DNA of 61,431 nucleotides from a bacterium (GTDB lineage Bacteria; Patescibacteriota; Minisyncoccia; Phycocordibacterales; UBA2100): NCBI GenBank assembly GCA_009924895.1, contig RFQR01000009.1, positions 1 to 61,431 of the forward strand, read 5' to 3'. Shown piece by piece: positions 52,696 to 60,914 of this stretch (position 1 is its first letter; each line of letters starts with the position of its first letter). The notes under the pieces were generated by a model. It saw only the letters and a program-made list of their open reading frames with translations, ran no database searches and was not told where the DNA came from. The position numbers and the translations under genes were made by a program.

Positions 52696-53604
52696 CTACA
52701 GCCACTTTTTGTGGCGAAAGTACATCACCATGCAAAGCCCAACCATGATTACCCCGCCAAGAATAATCCAGAAATCATAGGGGGGCCCTTTTACCGGGTT
52801 GTAGGGACTATCTGTTTCGAGAATGGTAACGATAAGATCAAGAGGGAAGATAAGAAGCGCCATAAGCGTGAGTACACGCATGGTTTCGTTTTCTTTTGTG
52901 GTAAGAAGGGAATTATTCGTCTCTCGCAATTCGTGCATGGTTTCGGTCTGGCGCATGATATGGTTGTGGACGCGGTAGTATTCGTTCGACAATGAGCGCA
53001 GGTAGGGAATAAATTCTTTCCCGAAAAAATCTGCGCCCTCGGTTTCAAGCGTATGCAGTATCTCTCGATGCGGTTCGATGGTTTGTCTAAATTGAGAAGG
53101 TCATGTGATGAACGAGAGATTGCGGAAACCATCCGGGCTTCGTGACCAGAAAAGAGGGAGCGTTCAATGCCTTGAATATCGTGACGCACATACTCGATTT
53201 CATGGTCAATGGCCTTGTACATTTTTTGAGCATGTAGAAAAACACAAAACCAGCGTGATCACCTAAATTACTTTTATCCAAAATTGAATTTACTTCAAAT
53301 ACTTTTGAAAACTTATGCAGCGGATCAACCATTTCATATCGCGTCGTAATGATGAAATTTTTTCCGATAACAAAGTCGATTTCTTGTTCGACTGTCTTGT
53401 GGGTATGGCGAAGCGCAGGGAAGTGCATCACGAAATAAGCATAGTCGCCATGAAATTCTGCCCGCGGCTTCATTGAGGGAAGGATGAGTTCCTTGCGACG
53501 ATGGGAGCGATTCCATACTCGCCGATAAGTTCTTGTACTTCTTCGTGGGTTGGTGATTCGAGGTCAACCCAGACAACGTTGTGGTGCGTGTGACGCGTGA
53601 GCAT
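52696..53604 (-). pseudogene. corA: CorA-like metal transporter broken by three single-base losses
   Basis: Three ORF fragments in different frames join into one CorA-like protein of about 300 residues. The frame shifts near 53490 (ARE read as ARN), near 53232 in an A6 run (KK then MYKAIDHE) and near 53090 (LLN then FRQTIEP). Each needs one extra base at a short homopolymer. The rebuilt protein has the long helical stalk and two C-terminal helices (MALLIFPLDLIVTIL, IILGGVIMVGLCMVMYF). The CorA GMN motif is absent. The promoter TATACT and ATG 53604 remain intact, so either the decay is recent or the bases were lost in sequencing. Confidence 0.75.
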
Positions 53605-53621
53605 GGAATGAAGTATAGCGT

Positions 53622-53660
53622 AAAAATGGTGGGCCGTGCTTCACAGAAGCACGGCCCACC
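53622..53660 (-). terminator. Strong intrinsic terminator of the 27-aa gene
   Basis: GGTGGGCCGTGCTTC/GAAGCACGGCCCACC, a perfect 15-bp stem with a 3-nt loop, followed by ATTTTTA on the minus strand. Confidence 0.92.
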
Positions 53661-53688
53661 CGGATGCATCAGAAGAACAGGGCCAGTG

Positions 53689-53772
53689 TTAGGACGTGGC
53701 TCCGAATGTGAGCGCGACGAGCACTCCGTGGACCAGAACCAGCACGATATTCAATGTCGATGGTTCTTTCAT
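53689..53772 (-). CDS. Orphan single-helix micro-protein (27 aa)
   Basis: Not in the ORF track. On the minus strand GAGG stands about 5 bases before ATG 53772 and GTATAAT lies farther upstream. The product (KEPSTLNIVLVLVHGVLVAL, ending TFGATS) is one membrane helix. A very strong terminator follows. The whole promoter-SD-ORF-terminator layout is as in the other micro-genes. Confidence 0.62.
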   Translation of the reverse strand: MKEPSTLNIVLVLVHGVLVALTFGATS

Positions 53773-53866
53773 TTCCGCCTCAGGTTGCGGCTGCTTGATT
53801 GCACTTTGAATAAATTATACTACTTTTAATAAAAAAGTCAAATATGCGCTTGCTGTCAGAGTATGA

Positions 53867-53872
53867 TACAGT
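53867..53872 (+). promoter_or_regulatory. -10 box of the S9 peptidase gene
   Basis: TGA-TACAGT, an extended -10, ends 7 nt before ATG 53880. Confidence 0.58.
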
Positions 53873-53879
53873 CCCGCCG

Positions 53880-56021
53880 ATGAAGCAAAACCCTATCCCA
53901 AAAAATATCCCTCCCGTAGCCAAAAAAGACCCCAAAACCAATACCCTCCATGGGGTGACCTGGACCGATGAATACGCTTGGATGCACCACAGGAGTACTT
54001 CCATTTTTGAGCAGTCGAGTACGACTGACAAAAATTGGTCGCAGCAAAAAGGCTCCCCGGAGGTGGTCGAATATGCTAAGGCAGAGAATGCCTATGCCGA
54101 GGCTGTTATGGCCTCACATAAAAGATTGGCGGACAAGCTCTACAAAGAGATGAAGTCCCGCATGAAAGAGACCGATATGTCAGTCCCCGTCAAAGACGGT
54201 CCGTACCTCTATTACTCTCGTACTAAAAAAGGGCAGCAGTATGGCATCCACTGTCGGAAGAGAATCAAGGAGGGAAAGGCTAAAACGCGCGGAGCGCGTT
54301 CGCCCGACGCTCTGCCTCGTAAAGCGTTTAGGGAAGAGGTCTTGCTCGACGAAAACATTCTCGCTAAAGATCAACCGTATTTTGATTTGGGACTCTACGA
54401 AGTAAGTCCTGATCACCAGCTTCTTGCCTATGCGGTAGACACGACCGGCAACGAAAATCACACCCTTTTTGTAAAAGACTTAAGGACGGGAAAACTACTT
54501 TCAGAAAAAATAGAACAGGTCTCAGACGTGGAATGGGCAGCAGACAGCCAGCACTTTTTCTATACTGTTGAGGAACATCCACACCCACCTCGCAAAGTGC
54601 TATGTCACAAACTGGGCTCAACCGAGCCAGATACGGTGGTGTATGAAGAACCGGATGAGCAGTGGTACGTATTTCTCTCAAAGAGCAATGATGAGAAAAT
54701 TATTTTTGTCGGCGCTGCAAATTTTGATTCGAGTGAAGTACGCTTTGTCTCTGCACAGACGCCAAAAGCACCGCTTGCGTTAATTGCGCCACGCAAAAGT
54801 AAAGTAAAGTACTGGCCAGAACATTTTGAAAACGATTTGTACATCGTGACGAATGAAAATGCGGTCGAGTACAAAATCATGAAAGCGCCACTTTCAAACC
54901 CACAATCTCAGACTGAATGGATGCCACACAACCCAAAGCGCACCATCAATGGATTCGAGCCCTACCAAAACTTCTTTGTAATTCCGATTCGCGAAAAGGG
55001 AAGCGAGCAGGTTTTGATTTCTAACAAAGACAGAAAGAGCGAGCGTGTTTTGAAATTGCCGGAAGCGGAGCATTCGGTGTCTGTCTGGGGTCTTGAATAC
55101 GTTTCTCCCGTGATTCGCTACACCTACGATTCATTCGTCACGCCAAAGACGGTGTGTGAATACGACGTAAAAAAGCGCACGACTAAGATTTTGAAAAAGC
55201 AGCAAGTGCCACAATGGAATCCAAAGAAATATGTTTCAAAACGTCTCTGGGCGGTGAGTGATGGTGTGAAAATCCCGATTGTTATCGTCCACAAAAAGCA
55301 GGTGAAGTACAACGGTAAAGCTCCAATGATGCTCACGGCGTATGGCTCATACGGCATTTGTTCTGATCCAACCTTTTCTATCACTCGCATTCCATTGTTG
55401 GAGCGTGGATGGATAGTTGGTATTGCACAACCACGCGGTGGCGGTGAGATGGGGTATGGGTGGCACGAAGACGCAAAGCTTCGCACTAAACATCGCACGT
55501 ATGACGATGTGATTGCGGCCTGTGATTTCCTGGTAAAGAAAAAAGTCTGTGCCCGAGAAAAGTTGGTCCTCGTCGGCGGCTCTGCGGGCGGCATGATGGT
55601 CGGCGCGGTTTTGAATAAACGTCCCGATGTTGTGGGTGTGGGTATGGCATACGTACCAGCGGCGGATACCCTCAACTCCATGCTCGACGAATCGCTCGGA
55701 GGCACGCGCCTTCATTATGATGAGATAGGAAATCCTGGTAGCTCGAAAGAAGATTTTGAGTACATCATGAAAACGTCTCCGTACGAAAACGTGCGCGCCG
55801 CCCACTACCCGAAGCTCCTCGTTCGCGCTTCAGCGTCTGACATCCGTACGCCATTTTGGGAAGCCGCAAAGTGGGTAGCGCGACTGCGAGCAAAAAAGAC
55901 CGACTCTAATGTACTTCTCTTTAAGACCGAACTTTCTGCCGGACACTTCGGTAAAAGCGGCCGCTACGAATACTTGAAAGAACGCGGCTGGGACTATGCG
56001 TTTTTGATGGGCGATGAGTGA
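53880..56021 (+). CDS. Prolyl oligopeptidase family serine peptidase (oligopeptidase B-like)
   Basis: A 713-residue S9 peptidase that cuts small peptides. The N-terminal half is a beta-propeller that filters substrates. The catalytic Ser is in GGSAGGMMVG, the Asp is probably in SDIRTPFW (near 660) and the His in SAGHFGKSGRYEY. The last 20 residues (YLKERGWDYAFLMGDE) are encoded by the segment that is repeated twice downstream. The start 53880 follows from the -10 box and homology; the track starts 12 codons earlier. Confidence 0.93.
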   Translation: MKQNPIPKNIPPVAKKDPKTNTLHGVTWTDEYAWMHHRSTSIFEQSSTTDKNWSQQKGSPEVVEYAKAENAYAEAVMASHKRLADKLYKEMKSRMKETDMSVPVKDGPYLYYSRTKKGQQYGIHCRKRIKEGKAKTRGARSPDALPRKAFREEVLLDENILAKDQPYFDLGLYEVSPDHQLLAYAVDTTGNENHTLFVKDLRTGKLLSEKIEQVSDVEWAADSQHFFYTVEEHPHPPRKVLCHKLGSTEPDTVVYEEPDEQWYVFLSKSNDEKIIFVGAANFDSSEVRFVSAQTPKAPLALIAPRKSKVKYWPEHFENDLYIVTNENAVEYKIMKAPLSNPQSQTEWMPHNPKRTINGFEPYQNFFVIPIREKGSEQVLISNKDRKSERVLKLPEAEHSVSVWGLEYVSPVIRYTYDSFVTPKTVCEYDVKKRTTKILKKQQVPQWNPKKYVSKRLWAVSDGVKIPIVIVHKKQVKYNGKAPMMLTAYGSYGICSDPTFSITRIPLLERGWIVGIAQPRGGGEMGYGWHEDAKLRTKHRTYDDVIAACDFLVKKKVCAREKLVLVGGSAGGMMVGAVLNKRPDVVGVGMAYVPAADTLNSMLDESLGGTRLHYDEIGNPGSSKEDFEYIMKTSPYENVRAAHYPKLLVRASASDIRTPFWEAAKWVARLRAKKTDSNVLLFKTELSAGHFGKSGRYEYLKERGWDYAFLMGDE
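55949..56003 (+). repeat. Repeat copy 1: 3' end of the S9 peptidase gene
   Basis: This 55-base stretch encodes GKSGRYEYLKERGWDYAF within the intact gene. Copies 2 (56899-56953) and 3 (58117-58137) lie downstream in the same orientation. Confidence 0.85.
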
Positions 56022-56027
56022 TATAGT
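56022..56027 (+). promoter_or_regulatory. -10 box of the Zeta-toxin unit
   Basis: TGA-TATAGT, whose TGA is the stop codon of the peptidase gene, ends 6 nt before ATG 56034. Confidence 0.6.
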
Positions 56028-56033
56028 TCGTGC

Positions 56034-56735
56034 ATGGAGCTCGAACAAATAAGGGAGGAGTCAATTGAATTTGCCAGGGCAAACCGGAAGGAGATTGCTG
56101 CGCAGTTAGCGAGTACAGAGAAGTATCCACCAGAACTTTCTCCAGTATCAGTATTTATGGCGGGCTCACCTGGGGCTGGAAAGACTGAATCATCCCAGAG
56201 TCTTATTGCAGAACTTGCGCGTGACGGCCATGCTGTTTTGAGAATTGACTCGGACGAGTATAGGAGCTTTTTCAAGGATTATACCGGTGCAAATTCAGAT
56301 CTTTTTCAAGCAGCGACATCTATCATTGCTGAAAAAATTCATGATTTCGCACTTACGCACAAACAAAGTTTTGTGTTTGATGGGACGCTTACAAATATTG
56401 AAAAGACGCGAATGAACATTAAGAGATCTCTTAACAAAAAGCGCTTTGTACAGATTATTTATGTATATCAAGACCCGATTCAAGCTTGGAAATTTGTACA
56501 GAAGCGTGAACAAGAGGAGGGGCGACGGATTGCAAAAGATGTATTTATTTCTCAATACTTTTGTGCGAGAAAAAATGTGAACATTTTAAAATCAGAATTT
56601 GGTACACAGATTAAAGTTGATCTGATTATGAAGAATATAGACGGTACTAATTTTGCCTACTTTGAGAACGTGGATAACGTTGACAGATTTATATCTGAAA
56701 GGTACTCTGAAGATGTATTAAATACTACGTTATGA
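56034..56735 (+). CDS. Zeta-toxin-like P-loop kinase
   Basis: A 233-residue protein of the Zeta/PezT family, kinases that in characterised cases phosphorylate UDP-GlcNAc and poison wall synthesis. Walker A is AGSPGAGKTES. DSDEYRSFF and the SFVFDGTLTN segment fit the family's substrate and catalytic region. VYQDPIQAWKFV is also typical. It lies 12 bases after the peptidase gene. Its A/T-rich composition differs from that gene. Other functions of this family, such as adenylylation or repair kinases, cannot be excluded. Confidence 0.85.
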   Translation: MELEQIREESIEFARANRKEIAAQLASTEKYPPELSPVSVFMAGSPGAGKTESSQSLIAELARDGHAVLRIDSDEYRSFFKDYTGANSDLFQAATSIIAEKIHDFALTHKQSFVFDGTLTNIEKTRMNIKRSLNKKRFVQIIYVYQDPIQAWKFVQKREQEEGRRIAKDVFISQYFCARKNVNILKSEFGTQIKVDLIMKNIDGTNFAYFENVDNVDRFISERYSEDVLNTTL

Positions 56736-56893
56736 AAAAGCTTTTTTCATGGTTTTCGCCCAAAGTCTCTGAAACAAAAGAGACCGAGTTTTCACGCTTT
56801 TTTCGTGAAGCATCGTCTCGTGAAAAGAAACGCGTTTACATGCGTGTTATAGAGCGTGCGAGCGCAGAACAACGCAAGGTTCTTGAAGCATAA
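56732..56893 (+). CDS. Small helical partner of the Zeta-like kinase (53 aa)
   Basis: Not in the ORF track. Its ATG overlaps the kinase stop (ATGA). The product (KKLFSWFSPKVSETKE, then FSRFFREASSREKKR and AEQRKVLEA) is charged and helical, without membrane segments. The tight coupling suggests a functional partner. It could be a small antitoxin, although Zeta antitoxins usually precede the toxin gene. Confidence 0.65.
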   Translation: MKKLFSWFSPKVSETKETEFSRFFREASSREKKRVYMRVIERASAEQRKVLEA

Positions 56894-56898
56894 TTGCT

Positions 56899-56953
56899 CG
56901 GCAAAAGCGGGCGCTATGAATACTTGAAAGAACGCGGCTGGGACTATGCGTTT
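56899..56953 (+). repeat. Repeat copy 2: diverged 3' end of an S9 peptidase gene
   Basis: 52 of 55 bases match copy 1, and the three differences are all at third codon positions. The frame still reads GKSGRYEYLKERGWDYAF and ends in a stop after LLN. It marks the end of the Zeta unit. Confidence 0.85.
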
Positions 56954-56961
56954 CTTTTGAA

Positions 56962-58086
56962 TTAGTTTTTTTCTGGTCTCGTAATCATGTCTAAAAGATG
57001 TTCTTGCCAATGCGCAGGTGCGTCTACTTTCTCCATAATTTCGTGTGCCAAAATTTTCGAGTCCCATCCAAGTGCGTCGGTATCAAAAATTTTTGTTTTC
57101 AAATCCTCACCAACAACTTCTTTGAGTAAGTGTATTAATTCATCGCGTCCTTGTTTCGTTTGAAATATTCTATCAAACCGATCAAGAACTGCGTCGAGAC
57201 TCAGTTTCCCACTTTCTGACATCTTGTTAGCAATCGCCCATATTGCCCAGCTTGCATGTCCATACGAAGCGGAAATAAACATGATGTACATAAAGTTTTT
57301 CAGAACAGGTGAGTCTTTTGTAATCACAATATCTTCATACTGTAGAGAGCGCGTTTCAAGGTATGACAACATTCTTCTCGTTGCCTGTATATCATTCCAT
57401 CCCTCCATCCAAAAAGTACCATCCTGCTTTGTGAATTCAGTAATACCTTGATTATCTTCGTGAACTTCAAACCTCGTTGTAGTTTTTTGGGTCCCAGCAC
57501 GGATGTGGTTGTATATAATGCGCGGACCTGCGTTACGGGCGCGAGAGGCTAGGAATGAATATGCATGCCCCAGTTCATGAAAGAGGATCTGAAATGCATG
57601 TACTACAAGTAATGTCCTGCTCGTGTTTTCTTCAGGCGTTCGTGCTACCCCTTTTTTATCTAGTTCAACGAGCCGAGAGAAAAGATGAGCATATATGTTT
57701 ACTGTTACAGTATTACTTTGGATTCTGTAATCCATCGTAGGTTCTTTTAAAGGATTTCCAATATCGTCGCGGGCGATAATATAGAAAAAATCGTCTTCAG
57801 TAATTTCGTTTGTTTGAGCTATCGATTGCTCGTGTGAAGGAAAAGAACCACTCTCATCTCCTTGCGGTATATCATGTGTTTGCGACGCAGTATTAATTAC
57901 TTGGTACGTATCTCGCACAGCAAGGAATTCAACTCCCCGGGCGAATCTTCTACAGCACTCGATTATTTCCTTAGGGACCAGTGCGGTATCTCGTTCTTGT
58001 TGCGCAATCAATCGGTTTCTAAATTCACGCTCTGTACTTTTGTTTGGGTCTTCAACATGTCTTCCTGTTTCTGACTTTATACCCAT
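56962..58086 (-). CDS. Putative zincin metallopeptidase (HELGH motif)
   Basis: A 374-residue protein without a signal peptide. The motif FHELGHAYSFLA near residue 172 is a zinc-binding HExxH. A third ligand could be in FWMEGWNDIQA some 60 residues later, as in gluzincins. The rest is unrecognised. It lies on the opposite strand between repeat copies 2 and 3, and its A/T-rich bases look unlike the older genes. The minus-strand extended -10 TGC-TACTAT (forward 58096-58101) ends 9 nt before the start. Confidence 0.75.
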   Translation of the reverse strand: MGIKSETGRHVEDPNKSTEREFRNRLIAQQERDTALVPKEIIECCRRFARGVEFLAVRDTYQVINTASQTHDIPQGDESGSFPSHEQSIAQTNEITEDDFFYIIARDDIGNPLKEPTMDYRIQSNTVTVNIYAHLFSRLVELDKKGVARTPEENTSRTLLVVHAFQILFHELGHAYSFLASRARNAGPRIIYNHIRAGTQKTTTRFEVHEDNQGITEFTKQDGTFWMEGWNDIQATRRMLSYLETRSLQYEDIVITKDSPVLKNFMYIMFISASYGHASWAIWAIANKMSESGKLSLDAVLDRFDRIFQTKQGRDELIHLLKEVVGEDLKTKIFDTDALGWDSKILAHEIMEKVDAPAHWQEHLLDMITRPEKN

Positions 58087-58116
58087 ATAAAGATGATAGT
58101 AGCATGTTCTACTAAC

Positions 58117-58137
58117 AAGAGCGTGGCTGGGACTATG
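58117..58137 (+). repeat. Repeat copy 3: short remnant of the S9 peptidase 3' end
   Basis: AAGAGCGTGGCTGGGACTATG matches 19 of 21 bases of copy 1; the two differences are synonymous and the frame still spells ERGWDY. Confidence 0.7.
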
Positions 58138-58156
58138 AGAGGAGTAATCTATTTGT

Positions 58157-58162
58157 TATAGT
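58157..58162 (+). promoter_or_regulatory. -10 box of the YecM-like gene
   Basis: TGT-TATAGT, an extended -10, ends 7 nt before ATG 58170. Confidence 0.6.
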
Positions 58163-58169
58163 TTGTGTA

Positions 58170-58673
58170 ATGAACACCATCGAAGAGTTCTACTCAGGTG
58201 CGCAGAAATATGTCGAGTTGTTTAATGCTTTCGCGGCGAAGCATGCTCTCGTAGGGCGGGCACAAGCAGACCACATCTGCTACAAATGCGGCTCGAAAGA
58301 AAACTTTGAATCAATGCGGGAAATGTTTGAAGGCGAAAGTAATTATATTTACCAGGCGCCTATTTCAAAACGCAGAATCGCAATCATTCGTCTGAAAAAG
58401 GGGATAGAGAGTGCGCTCGGTACGATATGGTTTGTGGAACTCTCCGACCAAAAGCCGGACAACTCACAGACCGACAGTTACGACCACATCGAAGCGGCGC
58501 CAACGGCAATGACCTATGAGAGAATGGTGAAAGAATTTGAAGCGACCGAAACGGTGGAAAAAGTCGTGCGCCCGCACCACACGACGCATGACATTGATAT
58601 CGGTGGTGGATTTCTCTTCCGCTGCACTCAGGGAATGCTTATCGAAAAAATAAAAGGAAGTGAGATGGTGTAA
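58170..58673 (+). CDS. YecM-like (VOC-fold) protein
   Basis: A 167-residue soluble protein. ADHICYKCGSKENFESMREMF resembles the start of YecM and related vicinal-oxygen-chelate proteins, with the metal-binding His of DHICY. Glu in FVELSDQKP and His residues in SYDHIEAAP and TTHDIDIGG could complete the site. Substrate is unknown. It follows repeat copy 3 and has its own -10. Confidence 0.7.
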   Translation: MNTIEEFYSGAQKYVELFNAFAAKHALVGRAQADHICYKCGSKENFESMREMFEGESNYIYQAPISKRRIAIIRLKKGIESALGTIWFVELSDQKPDNSQTDSYDHIEAAPTAMTYERMVKEFEATETVEKVVRPHHTTHDIDIGGGFLFRCTQGMLIEKIKGSEMV

Positions 58674-58732
58674 AAAGCGCATGGGCAGGTAGAATTGTCT
58701 GTATTTTAGCTACACATGGCTCTCTCGATATA

Positions 58733-60220
58733 TTACGGAATTCTAGTAAGCAGCATTTTAAATCTGATATTTTTTGATAAATAGTCTTTATTCTTTTTTA
58801 AAAAACTCCAGAATTTGTCATCAAAGTCTTTGTCCCACCCGGTAGTGTGCTTGTCTCTTGTATAATCACTCATTTTGAGTATGTAATTTGAGGCACAAAT
58901 GTATGGTTTGGTTGCGAAAATACCTCCATCTGCAAACTGACTCATGCTATACACATTAGGAACCATGACCCAGTCATAACTATCGATGTACATTTCCATA
59001 AACCACTTATAGACATGATCAGGATGATATTCTGACAAAAGCATATAATTTCCCAGTATCATAAGCCTCTCAATGTGGTGGTTGTATGCGTTTTTCAGCG
59101 TCCTTTGAATCGTAGTATCAATTACTCGATTTCCCGTGTCAGCACTCCAAAACGTGTGGGGTACAGGTTTTGTATGGTTCCAGAAATTCGTTGTGCGCAT
59201 TTTAGATCCATGCAGTATGTACATGGCTCGTATAAACTCACGCCAGCCAATAATTTGGCGTATGAATCCTTCGACACTACTGAGGGCTATTTTTTCTGAA
59301 TTCTTTTCATAATACTGTAACGTCTCGCGTACTACGTATTCCGGGGTAAGAAGCCCGGTGTTTAAATACGGGGTAAGAATGCTGTGGTTAATATAATCAA
59401 ACTTCTCAGAAATTGAGTCTTCGTATATCCCAAAATTATCCAATTTTGTCTCAAGAAAATGAAGTAAGGCCTCTTTCGCATCAGAAAAGTCGATAGCGTA
59501 GTTAAAGGTGTCAACGTGACCATAATTATTGCTAAAATTCTTTTCAACATAGTCGAACGCCTCAGCAGTAAATATATTTTTTTCAAATAATGTAGTTATT
59601 TTTTCTCGATAGTCACTCGGTAGTTTTTTTCTATTTTCGGCATCAAATGAATATTTTCCTCCACGGGGCTTCAGTCTCGTAGTATCTTCTTCCATCAAAA
59701 TCTGTAGTCTCTGTCTTTGCCACTCATAAAACGTCTTCATGAATGGCTTTTTACCCCTATTTTTGGTCTCAAAAAAGAATTGATTATCTTCAGAGCTGTT
59801 TATAAACAGAGGAGTTCTTTCTACGTTGAGTTCAATATTGTGTTCAGTGCAAAATTTCTTCACATCTTTTTCTAAGTAACAATCAACGGTCTCATAGACA
59901 TGAGTTTTACGAATAGCATCGTGCTGCTGCTTCGTAAGTACTTCACTAAGATAGTCCCAGAAACTACTTCTCGACGGTAACTGGCTACTCTCAAGATACC
60001 TCAGAGATATATTTTTATACTTCTGCGATAGATAGCGTTCATAGCACTTCATACTTGCTCGATGGAACACAAGCTTTTGTTTGTGGAATGCATACTGCCT
60101 AAAATATAGATAGTCTTCAATGATAAAAACCTCAAAAGAGGCGTTACTTTTTTGTAACTTTTCAATAATCGTATTCTCTTCAAAAAGCTGATGCGGAAAA
60201 ACTAAAACAATTTCTTTCAT
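58733..60220 (-). CDS. Photolyase/cryptochrome-like protein of the FeS-BCP group without the cluster cysteines
   Basis: A 495-residue protein that matches the iron-sulfur bacterial photolyase group (PhrB-like, DNA (6-4) repair or signalling). Family signatures are NAYNHHIERLMILGNYMLL, DWVMVPNVYSMSQFADGG and ATKPYICASNYILKMSDY. In PhrB-type proteins several Cys follow MSDY to bind a 4Fe-4S cluster. Here the stretch reads SDYTRDKHTTGWD and has none. The N-terminal Rossmann domain (KEIVLVFPHQLFEENTI) should hold the second chromophore. A flavin reductase gene follows upstream on the same strand. Confidence 0.85.
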   Translation of the reverse strand: MKEIVLVFPHQLFEENTIIEKLQKSNASFEVFIIEDYLYFRQYAFHKQKLVFHRASMKCYERYLSQKYKNISLRYLESSQLPSRSSFWDYLSEVLTKQQHDAIRKTHVYETVDCYLEKDVKKFCTEHNIELNVERTPLFINSSEDNQFFFETKNRGKKPFMKTFYEWQRQRLQILMEEDTTRLKPRGGKYSFDAENRKKLPSDYREKITTLFEKNIFTAEAFDYVEKNFSNNYGHVDTFNYAIDFSDAKEALLHFLETKLDNFGIYEDSISEKFDYINHSILTPYLNTGLLTPEYVVRETLQYYEKNSEKIALSSVEGFIRQIIGWREFIRAMYILHGSKMRTTNFWNHTKPVPHTFWSADTGNRVIDTTIQRTLKNAYNHHIERLMILGNYMLLSEYHPDHVYKWFMEMYIDSYDWVMVPNVYSMSQFADGGIFATKPYICASNYILKMSDYTRDKHTTGWDKDFDDKFWSFLKKNKDYLSKNIRFKMLLTRIP

Positions 60221-60232
60221 ACTTGAGTGTAT

Positions 60233-60751
60233 CTAGCCTACGATCTGTCGATTCTGCAAGTCTTTTGTGGTCAGTTCGGTACTAGAAAAATTTGTTAAGA
60301 CTACTTTTTCGACTTTGGCGAGAAGTACGTCGTGGTCACCAATATCTATTCTTTTTTCAATGTTCATAAAGAGGACGCTATGTACGTGTTTTAAATAGTG
60401 GTATTTTTTATTCTTCCATACACATGTTTGTTCCTCCAACAAACCATGCTTAGTTAGATATTTTTCTTTATTATAGGTTACAGCAGATTTCTTTCCCAAC
60501 GTTTTCACTACCGGCAAGTTGTCTAAAGACAAAATTTGCAGCAGAAAATAATTATTTTTTGTATTTCTATACAGATTTTCGTATGTTTTCGTGTTTTTAT
60601 ATACACCGATGAGATACCGCTTTGTATCCATCGTTATGGGCGTTACGTAGGTTGCTATGTTCATGGTAAGAGACCCGCGTTCGTCATATGAAGAAATGCT
60701 ATATACGACTTCACCTACTCTATTCCAGGGCTTTCTTTTCTTATTCTTCAT
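60233..60751 (-). CDS. Flavin reductase-like split-barrel protein
   Basis: A 172-residue FMN-binding split-barrel protein. TMNIATYVTPITMDTKRYLIGVYKNT shows the flavin-reductase pattern, with the phosphate-binding stretch after it. KTLGKKSAVTY and HVHSVLFMNIEKRIDIGDHDVLLAKV match later parts. The gene lies 12 bases before the photolyase-like gene on the same strand, so the two are probably one operon, and the reductase may supply reduced flavin. Confidence 0.85.
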   Translation of the reverse strand: MKNKKRKPWNRVGEVVYSISSYDERGSLTMNIATYVTPITMDTKRYLIGVYKNTKTYENLYRNTKNNYFLLQILSLDNLPVVKTLGKKSAVTYNKEKYLTKHGLLEEQTCVWKNKKYHYLKHVHSVLFMNIEKRIDIGDHDVLLAKVEKVVLTNFSSTELTTKDLQNRQIVG

Positions 60752-60756
60752 GGTAA

Positions 60757-60822
60757 CTATGTTGTTATTTTTGGTGTCTTACGTGGTGGTGTAATCAAAT
60801 TCACTACTGTAGGAGTATACAT
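60757..60822 (-). CDS. Possible leader peptide (21 aa) before the flavin reductase gene
   Basis: TGTATAAT on the minus strand ends about 10 nt before an ATG that opens a 21-codon ORF (YTPTVVNLITPPRKTPKITT). It ends 5 bases before the reductase start. No SD sequence is present and coding is uncertain; it may be just the leader. Confidence 0.3.
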   Translation of the reverse strand: MYTPTVVNLITPPRKTPKITT

Positions 60823-60885
60823 ACAGAACTCTATTATACAGTATGATGCGCGCTCTCGTTTTTTGGTAAGGTGGCGCGAAATTGC

Positions 60886-60908
60886 GGGCGGGCCCGAAGG
60901 GCCCGCCC
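60886..60908 (-). terminator. GC-rich hairpin after the 89-aa gene
   Basis: GGGCGGGCCC/GGGCCCGCCC with loop GAA directly after the stop. The T-run is poor. Confidence 0.65.
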
Positions 60909-60914
60909 ACTCTC

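Noticed and set aside
53087-53473. Separate small proteins in three frames
   Set aside because: The three fragments join without gaps into one CorA-like protein, so they are pieces of a broken gene.
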